A stretch of DNA of 64,000 bases from Onchocerca volvulus (taxonomy: Eukaryota; Nematoda; Chromadorea; Rhabditida; Onchocercidae): contig HG738139.1 of assembly GCA_000499405.2 (NCBI GenBank), positions 16,530,858 to 16,594,857 of the forward strand, in the 5' to 3' direction. Below the pieces are notes generated by a model, which saw only the letters and a list, made by a program, of their open reading frames with translations, was not told where the DNA came from and did not search any database. Of this stretch, positions 15,774 through 28,989 are shown one piece after another (position 1 is the stretch's first letter; the number at the start of each line of letters is the position of its first letter). Made by a program: the position numbers and the translations under genes.

Positions 15774-18700
15774 ATGGAACCGTTTGGATTCCTTCATTTA
15801 CGAGCTGGAGAGGCAGTGGATGTGGTACCTACGGTATCTAATCAGAAATACAAAAAAAGTGGCTTAGATGTCTCAAAGTGGGTATTGTTCAATTTGCTAG
15901 TATTATTTTACAGTCTTTTAAATAACGGATATCCGGAAATTAAGAAATACATTCTTGTGCTTCTCACTTATCTGTTTAGTGGTATTAGCATTAAGATAAC
16001 GAGTTTTTTCGCCTTAACTGCAAAAACATAATTCTTCCGAAATTTGAATTTACCTTATTATTGTGTTTTAAAGGCTGACAAAATCTCAGCAATTGTCGAT
16101 GCATCATCTGTATTATCCTGTGAATACGCCCGTTTGTCGTTATCAGAAGAGGCTAATTTTAGATTCATTATACAATAATATGCTGATAACACTACCCAAA
16201 GAACTGGATGCTTTCTTCGTTTGTGCCATTACTATGCTCAATTTTCATAGGTATCAATTTTGTTATAGCTACTGCGATCTAAGAAAAATCATGAACAATA
16301 AGTTCTGTGTATATAGTAATCAATATTCTCCTTTATTGATGGCAACTTTATTAGTCCATTTCTTCGTTGTCTTTTCAGTATTTGAAGTACAGAAATGATC
16401 TGTTCCATGATTTATTCCAAAAAGTAGATTACGTTTACGACGTATATCCTGCGAAACTGTGTGCATAGATCTATGTTATGCTTCTTTTCTTCAAAGGAAG
16501 CCCATGTTATACTATAGTATTCTTATAAAAATTTTCGAGAACGTATCTTTTTTTTTCTGTGATTATTTAGACAGATGATTGTTAAGATTTCTAATTTTTG
16601 ACCCATTTGTATCCTGAAATCCCAGCATTTCCTTTTGATATTAGCTGTCTTGCTTTTATTTTCTGAAGCAGTTAAATAATAAGTTGTTGTATATCGATTT
16701 TTTTTTTGTTACAGTGATGTATGGATTAAGTTGAAAAAACTATCTCATTAATGTAAAACAAAAAAATTACTAAAATATTTACATCATTTCTCAAGAATGT
16801 TTAGGCAAAAGACGCACAAATCATCTAAACTATTTGCAGATGGTTTCCGATGCAGAAAGTAGTATATATATGCAAAAATGTAGAATCATCCTTGAATGCC
16901 GCGAAGCGATTCGTTGAAATTACCGGTTATTCACAAAATATTTGCATATATGCTAATCTGAAAAGAAATGATCGTTATCCGAAATGGATTCAGCAGGACA
17001 TTGTATTTGCTACGGCTGAGGTTTTTACATTTTTTCTTCATGGTTGATGAGAAGAGAAAATTATGAATTCATTTAAATTCTAAGAATATGATTAGGATTA
17101 TTCATCTTTGGTTGATTAGATTATTAGGCTAGCTAGAAGAATTTTATTAGTACAGTTTTCTTTAATAAGTACGAAAGATTTTCGTAAACAAAAAATGGAC
17201 TTAACTGAAGTGTTCGAATTTTTAATTCTGGATAAAAAGAGAAAAAATATTTGGTATAATTGATTGTTGTTACTGGTGATTCTGATTAAAATGAACGAAA
17301 AGATAATCAGCATGATATGCCGAAAGTTACTTTGCCATTTTTCTTCAACAAAGGTATTTTTTTGTCACTTAATTATATGATATAAATTTTTAAATCTATT
17401 TGCTGAGTTGCAGAATTCGAGCCATATTTTGTTGTTAATATTTAAAGAATTATCACTAACAACAAAATATGACTCAAATCCTATAACATAGCGAAGTAAA
17501 ATTTAAACTTTTATACCAACTAATTAAGTAATAGAAATCCTTTTACTGAAAAAAAAAAGAAAAAAAAAACATAAAATAATGAACTCCAACATAATAAGTG
17601 AGCTACAACTTAATAAGTGTCCGGCAGATTATGCTAATATTTTTTTACTTGTAATGGTTGAGATCACCAATAATGATAGCAGCTATATCAAATATTTTTC
17701 TTCCTTTTTTGCATACTTAGGGCATGTGTGGAAATTCAGGATTAAATATTTAAGAGAAATAAATAATTTTCTTAATATCAACTCTTTTGAGATACTAAGA
17801 TAGCACAACCGATACACATTTATTACATCGTTTCTACGAATTCATGATTTTTTTATAATCACTAACTTCAAACAAAATTTAAAAGCGACTATATTAAAGA
17901 AAATGAAAAAACTCTTATAAAAATATATTGATTATACAAATGTAACTTATCGATTCGGAATCGTTTCCTGGTTTCTTGATTTATCATATCTGGTCATCTT
18001 TTGTACTGATATCAGTTTTTTCATGTTCATCTCAAATTTGGATCCATTGAAAATGCTGTACTGGCATATCTAAGGTTCTAAATTGATTTTACGTCGGATA
18101 TTGCAATTACAGACAAATTTGTTTCGGCAAAACTTTCCGGAATTGTCGAACATGTCACGAATACTTCGGATAATTGCATTCGTTTTATTTATAGCATATT
18201 AAATAAATGTTTCATTTTGTAGTAATAGAATTCTAATCAACTTCTAAATATTGCACTGAAATATTTTGACTCCCATGTAGCTTCAAAACTTTTGAAATAA
18301 TAGTTGGAAATTTGTGAATGGATGCTGGAATAGTACTTTATAACAAGCATCTGTTTCTAATTGTATTTTACATCCAAGATCACTGTTCCAATCTCAACAA
18401 AACTGCAGAGCAAAAGTCGAAGAAGCTTTACATTCTGTTTCAAAAGTTAATTATGAAATCTAAACTCAATTTGTGAAGCTTACGAAATCTATCTATGACT
18501 TCCATGAAACCATGAAACTATGAACAGTTTTGCAGAACTGTTCACTCCGGAATGTGTTTTTAATTTCTTGGAGACGTTATTTTAAAAAGTTAATTTCATA
18601 GATGCATATTTGCAACTATTATTACAAAGTAAGCCAGAAAACATCTAATACGATCATAGTCGGTGATAGTATGTTTATTACTACTGTGGAATCGAATTAG

Positions 18701-21700
18701 CATTTAATATAATTCAACAAATAGTGGATTCAGTCGATACTTATAGCATGAATCAAACAATGATTGAGTTGAAACTATTATTTATGACGAATTTTTAAAA
18801 ATTTTCAAACCTGTTTAAAATTTTCGCTTTCATATCCATCTTAAAATATACACATTCGGCTGAAAATATAAAGTTCGTATGCAATATAATTGACGAAAAC
18901 AGTTTTTGCACAGAATCTCAGAAAAATGAGCAATTAGCAGAATTCAGGGGTATGCTCATTATTTAATATTAAAAAGCAAGCTGCTTCTATGTGGAATGGA
19001 AAAATTAAGTGTTCTAGTGAATAAATTAGAAAAAGAAAAAAAAAGCAGAAGTTTTTCAGTTATCAGCAATATTTAGGAAGATAAGGTGAAGCCGCTTAAT
19101 TTAAATCTGCTCTTAAGACATTTTAATTCATAGCGGCGATTATCATAGTTTCTTCATTCCAGTAATAATCATGAATTTTATGAATAAATAGTTTATTTCA
19201 AGAGCCTCAACTGAAGATTTTTAATCATCAGTAATTGAATGACATATCATCAGCGTTCAGAAATGCTGTAATGCTATATTTTTAAAATTAAATTTTGGTT
19301 AGACTTTATATCCTATTGTCCAAAAAAAAAAAATTGTATAGTGTTATCACTCAGAAAGTATTATTTTTTTAAAATAAAGTTTCATTAAATTTCATATAAC
19401 CTTCAAGCAGATATAGTACTTTCAATTGTAGACTCTTGTTGCTGATTTTACGGGCAGAAAAGAGCTTTCGGAAATTTGCTTAATGGTTGTAGAAGATGCT
19501 CATCGTGCTGTTTCTGGTTCCCATCCTTTATCAGAACTAATTCGTAACTGTATTCTTGAAAAAGTAAGTTATTGATTGAAATTAATTATTTCTGTATTAA
19601 TGACATCCAATTTTTATTTGCGAAGCTGAAGAGTAGAGAGGCGATGAAAAAGAGATCTATGATTGTCCTCGGTCTTCGCTGTTTACTCAGTTTTTTTTAT
19701 TTTATTTTGAGATAAAATGAAATTTTTTGAAATGAAAAAATGAAATTTTTTTTCGAGGCAAAGTTTCGTATTTTGGCTTATACAGACTACAAAATGAAGA
19801 AAGTGGGCCAACTACAATTAGTTGTGATGAATCTCCAAATCGATTTGATTCGATCATTAAGTTCGATAAGAGACGACGTTTCATTAGCTATCGCTTCACC
19901 AAGAATGTATAAGTTCTATGTAACCATCGATGAAGATATGCTTCGTATTGGCAATGAAGTACTCAAAGTATTTTCTTCCTATTTTTGTTAGATAACATTA
20001 TCTGAAAATGCATCACATTTATTATTTTTGACGATTCGTAAAAAAAGAAATTACAGCTAATGAACTAAAAGGACTTATATGCATATTAAATCTCTTTTGA
20101 ATTGATGAAAGTTGAAGAAAGGAATCTAACAAATAATCTTTCCTTTTTTAGGGATTTGCAAATTAAGAACATAAAGGTGGAATTTTGTTAAGTAAAAATA
20201 ATTTTTAGGAATAATTTTTCCAATGTTCTTGAATTCCTTTGTATTTTTTATTGTCATTTCTCTTTTCAGGCAATGGAACCTATTGCATTGTTACTATACG
20301 AAAATGGCATATTTCCTACAAATGACATTAAGAAAATAGCGAATTTTTCAGCAAGTTATTTGCAAAAAAGGATACAAAAGGGACAAGACCATCTGGCAGA
20401 AATTTACTGTGATTTTTTTGAACTTCTATCAGCATATGATATTCTGATGTGTGATGGTTTGACCGCTTTCAAAAATAACTTACAAGGTTAGTGTTTTTGA
20501 AGAAATTATTTCGGGAGTAACGGCTTCGAAGAAATCATTTAGGAGATGAAGCGTTACGATCATGCAAACTGCCGCATGAAAGCTATTTTGACTGTTTTGC
20601 TACTCGATATAAATACTTTTCAGCATTATCCATCCAAAGTTTAACGATTGCTGAAATTATTCAATCAAGTGATATTTTAAGAGAGGCCTGTTTTCGCCCA
20701 ACTTTTGCAATGCCCAATGATTTTCAATGCCATAAACTGGACATGCTGATTACACTGCTGACGAAAACTTGTGCATATTACGGTGCGTTTTGTCTCTCAT
20801 CAACAATTTTCATTTTTTTCGAAAATAAGCCTCAATTATCATCGTCAAACATATCGCCAGACTTTTTAACACTTCAGGCATTCAGAAATCAATAGTAGTG
20901 CTGTTATGTAGAAATCGAGATCCAGCATTTGTCAGTAATCTTCTTTTATCGGTTAAAGCTCGACTTTCTGGAAAAGAATCCAAATTTGCTTTCTTTCTCT
21001 TTAAAAAAGGTACTTTTGCTCAATTTTTAAAATAATTGATAAATAAAACTCGATCATTTCCTTATTCACTATATCGTCGTTTCTCTTCCTTTTGGGATTC
21101 ACATTTTGTCTTATGATCTTCTCCTGATCCATTCTTATTTAGTAATCATTTATTTATTTTCTCATGGTTTATTTTGTTCCAGGAAATGATCACCAAGCAG
21201 AAATTTCGGAAAATGCAATGAAGGTGTAGGCTAGTCCCTTCATTCAATCCAACGCACTTTTATTTTAAACTTGATTGTATTATGACATTCTTCATAAAGA
21301 ATATTTTTATTTCATTCATATATTTATTGTAAAACATTTTATGATATTTACAGGATGAATTATGTAATGTTATTATTGTACCATGCGGTTTTGATGCAGT
21401 TGAAATTAACGTCGGTTGTGTGGATTCCATAATTTGTATGGATGAAGGGTTTGTTTTGTCTTTTCATTTTAAAATTTCTTTAACTTTTTTCTGCAAAATT
21501 TTAAGAAATTAAATATTTGCATAATTAATATATGGTTATTGTTTAGCCTTTCTGCTCTTCATTATACGGGAACCATCAGAGTACGGTTAGAAGGAAGTCT
21601 TTCTACATTGTGTTCTGCGGCCTATGAAACGGTATAGATACGATATCAAACGGCATCAAACAGATCTTTAGACCTCAGTGTTTCAAATGTTGCAACAAAT

Positions 21701-23479
21701 TCATGTGCAATTCTATGTTAAAGAAACTTTGATATAAAACTAAATATTTAAGGATTTGTTTGTGTAGGAAACAAAATATATCAATTTATTATTTAAGCAC
21801 TAATGCAAGCTCAAGTAGAAATAATTAAAGTAAATTTATTTATGATGGTGAAAATTGCATTTCAGAATATCTGCAATTTCATGACAATTGAGGGAACCGT
21901 TGATTGCGTACAAGCAAATCACATCAAAGGTTTACAGCTGTCTAGCGATGTATTATCGATGTTGCCATTTAATGTCATACCTGAAATTGTAGAATATTGG
22001 GCTCAGAATGTTGACAATAGGTTGGTTGACTTTTTTCATTCGATTAAATAAATTTAACTATCCTAAGAAGATTATTATTAATGATTACTACTATTACAGT
22101 GAAGGTTTGCTGACGGTAGTTCAACGTTTGGATTTTCAAGAAAGGCTTGCTTTTAATAATCCATTGGATAGATTGAATTTGATTAAGGTTTTTTTTTGCA
22201 TTTAATTCATTTTCTTTTTTTTCTAATAAGTTATTAAGAAGTGGAGGTCGTGTATTTTTTAATCCAAAAGTATTACTGGTAAATAATGGACATCAATTTT
22301 CCATTCTAATAATCGTTGAATAATATTCTTTCTCGAGTAAATGATCGATTATGTAAAACATAAACGGAATTTTTTCTTTATCACATATGTACTATTTTTA
22401 GCTATTTATTTAAAAATTTAACGTTTAAAACTTTCTTTTTCTTTAAATTATTGTGCTTGATGCTTAGCTTTTTCTCAGGATAACTGTGATTTATTGAATT
22501 TCTGTGTAAAAGAAACGTTTTTATGGCAAGACCGTCTACAGCGCTTCGCATTACTTGGCCATAGTATCAGTGCTTCAAATTTGACGAATATTTTCGGCAG
22601 AAATCCGAAAATTTTGACAGAACAGATTCTCAGGTATACTTTAAGATAACTGAAATATTTTAGTATGCATAATATTGATATAATGATATGATTTCCTTCT
22701 TATGTTGAGTCACATATTGATTCTAAATGTTGCTTGCATAGATTACACAATAGGCAGAGATTGAAGTGGATGGATGAAGATTCACAACCCTCGAAAACGG
22801 ATAGTGCAAATCTGCTGGATTTACATTTGAAAGACGATAAAGATTCAAAAACGGAATGTTTTGGAATGCCATATGACCAGAAACGATTAGCAAAAGTATG
22901 ACTATTTTTTAATCAAATATTTTTAGAAATATTATATGATAGCACGACTGCCAGCATACTAAATATTCCTATAGTGAATTAATATTATTATATGCATATA
23001 TGTATTTATTTATTTATTTATATTTACATGTAAATATCAAATCACATTGAAGGAATCATCCAAAAAATGCGGCACTACAAAAGTATCGCGCTTGAACCGT
23101 ATCGATTCAGCTAGTTTTACGATGTTAAGGGTAATGAAACCAGAGGTAAAACTAATTTGCTTGTTTCGACCATCAATTCTGCTCTTTTGTAGAAAAATTT
23201 AAAAATAGTTTTTGTTGTAATTAGTTAATTAAGAAAAGGAATGGTTCATGCAAAGTTATTTAAGAAATTTATTTTGAAAGTGATTTTAGATTTGATATGA
23301 TTTTTTCTCCCATTATTCAAATAGACAAATGATAAATTTTTTTTAGCAAATTTGTTTTGTTATTTCAGTTGACAGCAAATGATTTTGTTGATCATATAGA
23401 AGAGCAGAGCCGATATTGTGAACGTCTAAAAGGAATAAATGAAATCATTCAAAAACTGAATGATTTAATAAGATTATGA
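15774..23479 (+). CDS. fncm-1: FANCM-like protein with degenerate helicase motifs
   Basis: Seventeen exons, all in phase: 15774-15881, 16090-16250, 16840-17020, 19432-19563, 19758-19967, 20270-20486, 20624-20782, 20878-21009, 21183-21223, 21354-21448, 21547-21631, 21866-22020, 22100-22187, 22479-22633, 22742-22895, 23053-23145, 23369-23479; about 757 residues. FANCM features: YYPVNTPVCRYQ near residues 44-55, NFHRWFPMQKVVYI, IVFATAE, then KFRILA, a long helical insert, and near residue 600 a segment like the MHF-binding region (KETFLWQDRLQRFALLGHS). FANCM normally remodels stalled forks and anchors the Fanconi core complex. Here Walker A reads LPKELDAF (residues 71-78) instead of GxGKT, the DEAH box reads EDAH (171-174) and SAT reads YTD (202-204), so ATPase activity is probably lost. 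No ERCC4-like C-terminus. Intron 3 is 2.4 kb. A Dicer-type helicase was considered; the WFP motif and insert favour FANCM. Confidence 0.8.
17419..17475. repeat. Hairpin in intron 3 of the FANCM-like gene
   Basis: A 19-base arm starting GAGCCATATTTTGTTGTTA (17419-17437) pairs with TAACAACAAAATATGACTC (17457-17475) with one mismatch; the loop is 19 bases. It lies in the unusually long 2.4-kb intron, which may hold more transposon debris. Confidence 0.65.
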
Positions 23480-24007
23480 TGGAAACTTTGATGCACCTCA
23501 ATTATTTTAACCAAAATTTCGAAATTCATAGCTTGTATGTCATAGGAGCATGTTATCCTAATATATTCATAAAATTATTTCCTATTAATAGTATTCCTGT
23601 TTGTACGGTAGAACTCAGTCTTGAGGAACTGTCTACCAAGTAGCTTGATAAACAAAGCAGATCTTTGTGATGAAATCTGAAAAGAATGATCAATATAATA
23701 AGGTATTAATTGCAAGATCTTTTTTTTTTCTTCAATATCTTAAAAAAAAAATGATTGAGAAATTAAATAGGCGTAATTAATGCTAAAGCAATTCAAACAT
23801 CAAGTGAATGACAAGAGAAGATGATAACAATCTTTATTGCCATTGCTGCGTCAAGGGGCAAGAGCAAATGAAAAGACTAGAATCTTCAAAAATTATTCAA
23901 AAAGGCGGAAAATTTCTTCATCACATACTGCTTACTATTTCCTGCTCATTTTGAAAGCTAAAAAGATGGAATTTTGTCGTTTTTTTAACATCTCTGCTCT
24001 TTGATGT
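23480..24007. other. 3' flank of the FANCM-like gene
   Basis: AT-rich sequence with no coding exon recognised. It separates the stop codon from the decayed exon copy that follows. Confidence 0.5.
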
Positions 24008-24175
24008 CGAACTTTTTCTCAGAGTAACCTGCAATTACTTGAATTTCTCCATTAAAGGAGTATTATTCATGCAAAAAAAAGTTCATCCATTGTATTGCTT
24101 GATTATCACTTCATTATTCAGATGTGCAAATAATTTCGCTAAAGATCCGAAATGAATCAATGAGAAGGAAAAAAG
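24008..24175 (+). pseudogene. Decayed copy of FANCM-like exon 14
   Basis: This stretch parallels exon 14 of the upstream gene (22479-22633) from its TTTCTCAG acceptor onward. The genuine exon reads NCDLLNFCVKETFLWQ and ends its core in FGRNPK; this copy reads TCNYLNFSIKGVLFMQ and later NNFAKDPK, followed by an in-frame TGA near 24153. DNA similarity is patchy with small indels. It lies 530 bp past the real stop. It most likely remains from a duplication of the 3' end of the gene; use as a real alternative last exon is less likely because the middle is scrambled. Confidence 0.55.
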
Positions 24176-24728
24176 AAAAAAAACCGAATGAGAACTATTA
24201 TTGATTAGCTAGAATAAATCTGCGATGGATTGTAACTAACTTATTAGGTTCCATTATTTTTATTGACTTTTCTGCAGTCTTCCTATGTTTCGTGCCCGAA
24301 TTACACAACTATAAATTTTATAATTTTTCAAAAAGAAGTTATATTCTCTTACCAATTTTGGTTAGCATATGTAAGAATATCAACCAGATTTGAATTCTTA
24401 AAGATTTACGCTAGATATAAGACTATCAAAAAATAAAGTGACGTAAAAAATTTCACATAACAGATTGAAAATTGAGGCCTCAAGAAAAGATAAAGTGAAT
24501 TTAGAAAAGTCTCAGGGAAAATATGGATGAGTTTGGCAAAGGAATTTCGTCTTGATACTTTCTTAGCTCTTTTTATCTCTCATAACAGGTGTTCTCTTGA
24601 TTTCCGAAGTGAAAATGGGAATGAATTATTTTAGCAAAAACAACATCATAGATATGATATGCATATGATCCTTACTGGCGTCTGTAATCAAATGAGGCAG
24701 CTTAGTAGCATCTCTCTCGGTAAAAGTG

Positions 24729-24800
24729 GGGCTGAGCCGGGGATTGATCCCGGGACCTCTCGCACCCTAAGCGAGAATCATACCACTAGACCACTCAGCC
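24729..24800 (-). tRNA. tRNA-Pro (anticodon AGG)
   Basis: Read on the minus strand, a 72-base cloverleaf runs GGCTGAG...CTCAGCC (acceptor stem 24794-24800 with 24730-24736), with D-loop TGGTCTAGTGGTAT, anticodon loop TTAGGGT at 24764-24770 (anticodon AGG from 24766-24768) and a T-arm CCGGG-ATCAATC-CCCGG. The internal A and B boxes (polymerase III promoter) match. The discriminator base is C, as usual for tRNA-Pro. A TTTT terminator (AAAA on the plus strand at 24722-24725) follows three bases after the 3' end. No intron. Expected to decode CCU, and CCC after inosine modification. Confidence 0.95.
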
Positions 24801-25282
24801 TCACAGTGCGTTTTTCAGACTGTTTGATTTCTAAAATATAGGCATAATTGAAGATCAAGCTACAGTGCACGAAAATGGTTCACGTGTTCCGCAGAAATCC
24901 GTGTGTTTTCATTTCGCAATCATCCTGTTCGTTCGTGTTTATGAGATTTCTTGACTTATTGTTGTGAAAGGCTTGAAATTTGGATTGAATTGTGGAAGGA
25001 ACAGATTTATATTAATTCCTTTATTCACAGCAGTAGTAATCGGAGAATTTATAATTGACAGTACAGTAGAAAATCAGACTTGTAGTGAAGTAAATTGGAT
25101 GATGTCGGTTGGGTTTTTAGAGAAAAATAGATTGGGAGCTTGGATAGGAATAACGTAGCTTAAGATCGTTCAATCAGAGCGAAACCGATTCGAAAAAGAA
25201 TGAATAAGGAAAAAAATAGTTTTTTTTTGGAATTTGTTGGGGTATTTTAAATGTTGAGAATTGGGCGTGTTGGGATATAATA
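24801..25282. other. Spacer between the tRNA and the LTR element
   Basis: AT-rich DNA without recognised genes. One open frame of about 64 codons from 24964 has no splice sites or familiar motif and is not called. Confidence 0.5.
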
Positions 25283-25578
25283 CAATAATAAAATAATTTT
25301 AAGAAAGGAATTGTTCACAAAGAAAAAAAAAATGTTACGACAGCTTAATTGAATTCAAAGATGGTTACAGAAATACAAGCACAAGATTAATGACTTTGTT
25401 AGCTGTAAATGGAAACGTTTAGATGTGGTTATAAATTAGCATGGGATATAGCACACAATGAGAAATAATTTTATAGATGATGACTCACTAAAAAATTCTA
25501 CAAATTTTTAATCATTTGATCATATAATTTTCCATAATAATTAGTTTTAGTAGGGAATTAATTTCGGTTTTCCCGACA
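25283..25578 (-). repeat. 3' LTR of the BEL/Pao element
   Basis: Matches 29409-29704 without indels and with about nine substitutions by eye. On the element's strand it begins TGTCGGGAAAA; the opposite end has lost the canonical CA. The outermost bases on the plus-strand left are the least certain. Confidence 0.85.
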
Positions 25579-25584
25579 TTCCCG

Positions 25585-28500
25585 AGGAAGAGAGTGTGAT
25601 TTACTTGTCGTATTCTTTTTCTGTTGAATAATCGATTCTTCATTTGGAATTGGTGATTTCTTTGTTGAACTTCGAATTCGTCGAGCAGTGGGTTCTTTGT
25701 GTTCCATAGTTTCATTCATAGGATTTTCTGACTGATCTTTTTGTCTAACTTCCAAAGGATATAACATATTTATTAGCCGGTTTAAACTTTTTCCACGAGG
25801 CATTTCTCTCTGAGGACTTCTTATCCTTCCATCCTTACCTACATTGAGCTCTGTTATCTTAGCTGATTTCTAGTGAGGTTCGTGGATCATTTATAATTAC
25901 AACTTCACCAACTGAAGGGCTTCTCTTAAACTATTTAAATATTCATTCTCCCATATCTTCCAAAATGTATCTGAATTTTCTAAGGTATGTGACCAATATT
26001 TAATAAGCCTTTCTTGGGTATTTAATTTATGGGGAATAAATTCGTCTTTGTCATCATCATTACCCATTGGTATAGATAAGCAGGCATTAGGAGAGATAAA
26101 ATTTATTGGACGTAATATTATTGAATCACCAAAATCTATGTAGGTCAATGGGCATGTGTTGAGGATTTCAACTCTCTTTCCTTTAATAATTTTCTTCCAA
26201 TAGCTTTTCGTAAGGCATTTTTTATAATACCAATCATCTTTCATGAATTCTTCCACTCCATGGAACCTTTGGTGTGATGTTATTTCATACCATCCCTTTT
26301 CTCGTAAGGAAATTAGTCAATTGTGAATCTTGTTCATTAATAGTTTGAAAAACTAACTGGAATTGACTGGCATTGTCGGAGATAGAATCAATTCGGAATA
26401 GCCTCGTCGTGCTACAAATCTTCTGAGCACGATAAGGAAAATTTCTGCTGTTGAATCATCTACCAATTCGAGATGTACTGCTCGACTAGTGAAACAGGTA
26501 AACAGAGCTATCCACCTTTTTTTCGATCTGATTTTCGTTTTGACTGTGATAGGGCCCAGATAATCTAAACCAATTCGTGCAAATGTTCTAGAAGATTTTA
26601 TGTTCGACTTTCAGGATAATTTGGCACTGGTCGTAGTTTGAACGGTTTGGCCTTCCATCTTTTGCATCCCATACATTTGTTTAATACTCCTTAACTTCTG
26701 TTCTTCCCTTTGGTATCCAATATAACTTCCTTAATTCAGAAATTCCAGTATGATATATTGAGTATGATACACCTTTTCGTTTATCTGGGAGTTGTAATCG
26801 ATGTACGAATTGCCAAAAATCATCTACGTAGTGTAAATCATATTTTTCCGTTTCTTCTGCTGTCAATCCTTCTGATTGAGCTTGTCTGATTAGTAATTTC
26901 AAACCAAATTCATGTTCATATGAAGTAATAGAATTTCCTTCTATGTGACATAACCGGGAATTTATTCTTGGAGATTAATTGAGAAATTTCAAAGCTCTAA
27001 TGGTATCATTCTAGACAATTTGCTAAATCGGTTTGCATCTATAAATTTAATCCATGTTTTCGCAAGATTTTTTTCGATGATTGATGCCATTATTTTTTTT
27101 CCTTCCTCATCTTTTAATTTTTCTTCGTATGAACTTCCTTCACATTCGTCATGAATATTATATTCCCACTGAGGCCATTTCGATTCTTCATCCTTTATCC
27201 ACTTGGATCCTGTCCACCAAGGTTGGAAATTCGCTAAGTGATCTGGTGAAATTTCGTTTGTAGCTATATCCGCAGGATTACATTCACTTGGAATATATTG
27301 AAATGAGAATTGGGATCTCTTCAACTCGATTTTGTATAAATCTTGGTAAAAGACGTGACTGATTTTGTATCCAATGCAATGCGTATCGCGAGTATGATCA
27401 TAAAGTTGCTTTCGCATTTTCAAAGTCTAACTGTTTATGACGAATTTGGCTGCTCTTACTCCAATCAGTATTGCTAACAATTCTGATTTCGGTATTTCCA
27501 TGCCTTTAATTGGAATTATTCGTGACTTGGCGAAGATCAAGGATATTTTCGTGCCCTGCTGTGCATATACTGTAGCAGCAATGCACTGGTAGAAGCATCC
27601 GTAAATACCTAGAAATTTCATTGTTGTGATGGATCGATTGCTATACCCTGAATTTTTCTTTGTTTGGATTGCCATGAATTTATGAGCGATTTCCAAGTTT
27701 GAACCTTTTCTTCTTCCAACTTTTGTTCCCAAGAAACATTCTTTTTCCGAAGAGTTTGGAGGAACATTTTGAGTGATATTATCGTTGGTACTAAGTATCC
27801 CAATGGGTCAAATTGAGAAGCAATAAATTGCAATATTGTCCTTTTTGTTGGTTCCTGGTTGCTCCATGGCTTCAAAGTTATTTCAACAGAATCTGTGTGG
27901 ATTCCAATTGATACCAAGAAGAGTTCTGGTATTTGCGCATTGAATTTCTTATTGTTCGAAAAATATATTGACGGAAGCATCCTTGAAGATTGATTTCATC
28001 TCCTTATAGATTTATAATGGGTTTTCTGTTGGTTTGATTGGTAATATAATGTTGTCGACATATAGATTTTTCCTGATTTCGTGGGCAATTTCCGGTCCAT
28101 TATTCTCGAGTAGTGGTTAAGAGTTGCAGACAATAGAAAAGGTGATTATATTATTCTAAAGGGAACTCTTTGGAATTGATAACATACTAAGTTTTCTTCT
28201 GCAACTGGTTTTCGGACATTCTTTAACCACAAAAATCTCCAGCAATTCTTTTCTGTCGGAAGCAATTTCAATTGTAGAAAAACCTTTTCTATATCGGCTA
28301 TTATAATATTGTCCATTGCGCGGAAACGAATATTCCTGCTAAATCAGGGAGTGTAATAGGTCCTCGGTACAAAACGTCATTGAGACTTTTCTATCCTTTA
28401 AGATAAGCTGAAGCGTCGTGAACGATTCTAAGTTTTGTGGTTAATTTATTGGGTTTTATCACTTCATGATGTAGTAAATAATGAATAATTCCTACCTGTT

Positions 28501-28985
28501 TTAATTTATCATCTACCTCTTCAATAATATTGGATTGCAGTTGATTTTTGATTGTTTCATCGTACATTGAAAGTAAACTTCATCATTCTGAAGTCGTTTA
28601 ACAATGATTTTAATCGCCCCAAACACAATTTAAAATTATCATTTAGCGTGAAATTTGTTTCTTTCCAAGGCCATGATACTTGATATCGTCCGGTTTGTTT
28701 TCGTAATAGTTTCTTTGAATCATTCTAAAACTCTTTCATCATCATTACTTCAGGCTTTTCTTGTATTCCTATAGCTTCTAATTTCCAAAATTGATCGATA
28801 TCTGGAATGGTTTTATTGAAAAATACAGAGTTGGCATGACTGATATATTTGGTGATATCACATTTTGCAGGATATCACATTTCGGATGAGTTATTATTCC
28901 GTTGCTATTAAATAGCTTCTTTATATATATCCTTTACCGGTCAATATTGGACGAATCTTGGTATTGATTATACGTTATCTTGACT
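25585..28985 (-). pseudogene. BEL/Pao pol remnant (RT, RNase H, integrase)
   Basis: Minus-strand pieces in pol order from high to low coordinate: pre-RT linker (IPDIDQFWKLEAIGIQE near 28790), the RT catalytic region (NLYVDNIILP near 28050), a Pao-type RT/RNase H stretch at 27427-27980 (SQFDPLGYLVP), the RNase H tail at 26989-27423 (IPSECNPADIAT, WWTGSKW), the integrase start (GISELRKLYWIPKGR near 26700), the integrase end at 25897-26256 and a tail with GKSLNRLINMLYPLE. Stops and frame changes break it into at least six frames, so it cannot make a full polyprotein. The RT motif reads YVDN where many families have YVDD. Confidence 0.85.
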
Positions 28986-28989
28986 TCGA

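Noticed and set aside
16850..17047. Dicer/RIG-I-type helicase identity for the 15774-23479 gene
   Set aside because: VEDAH and KLDMLITLLTK first suggested Dicer, but NFHRWFP, KFRILA and the insert fit FANCM better, and no RNase III, PAZ or CARD part is present.
24964..25158. 64-codon frame near the tRNA
   Set aside because: No acceptor, donor or recognisable motif; composition matches flanking DNA.
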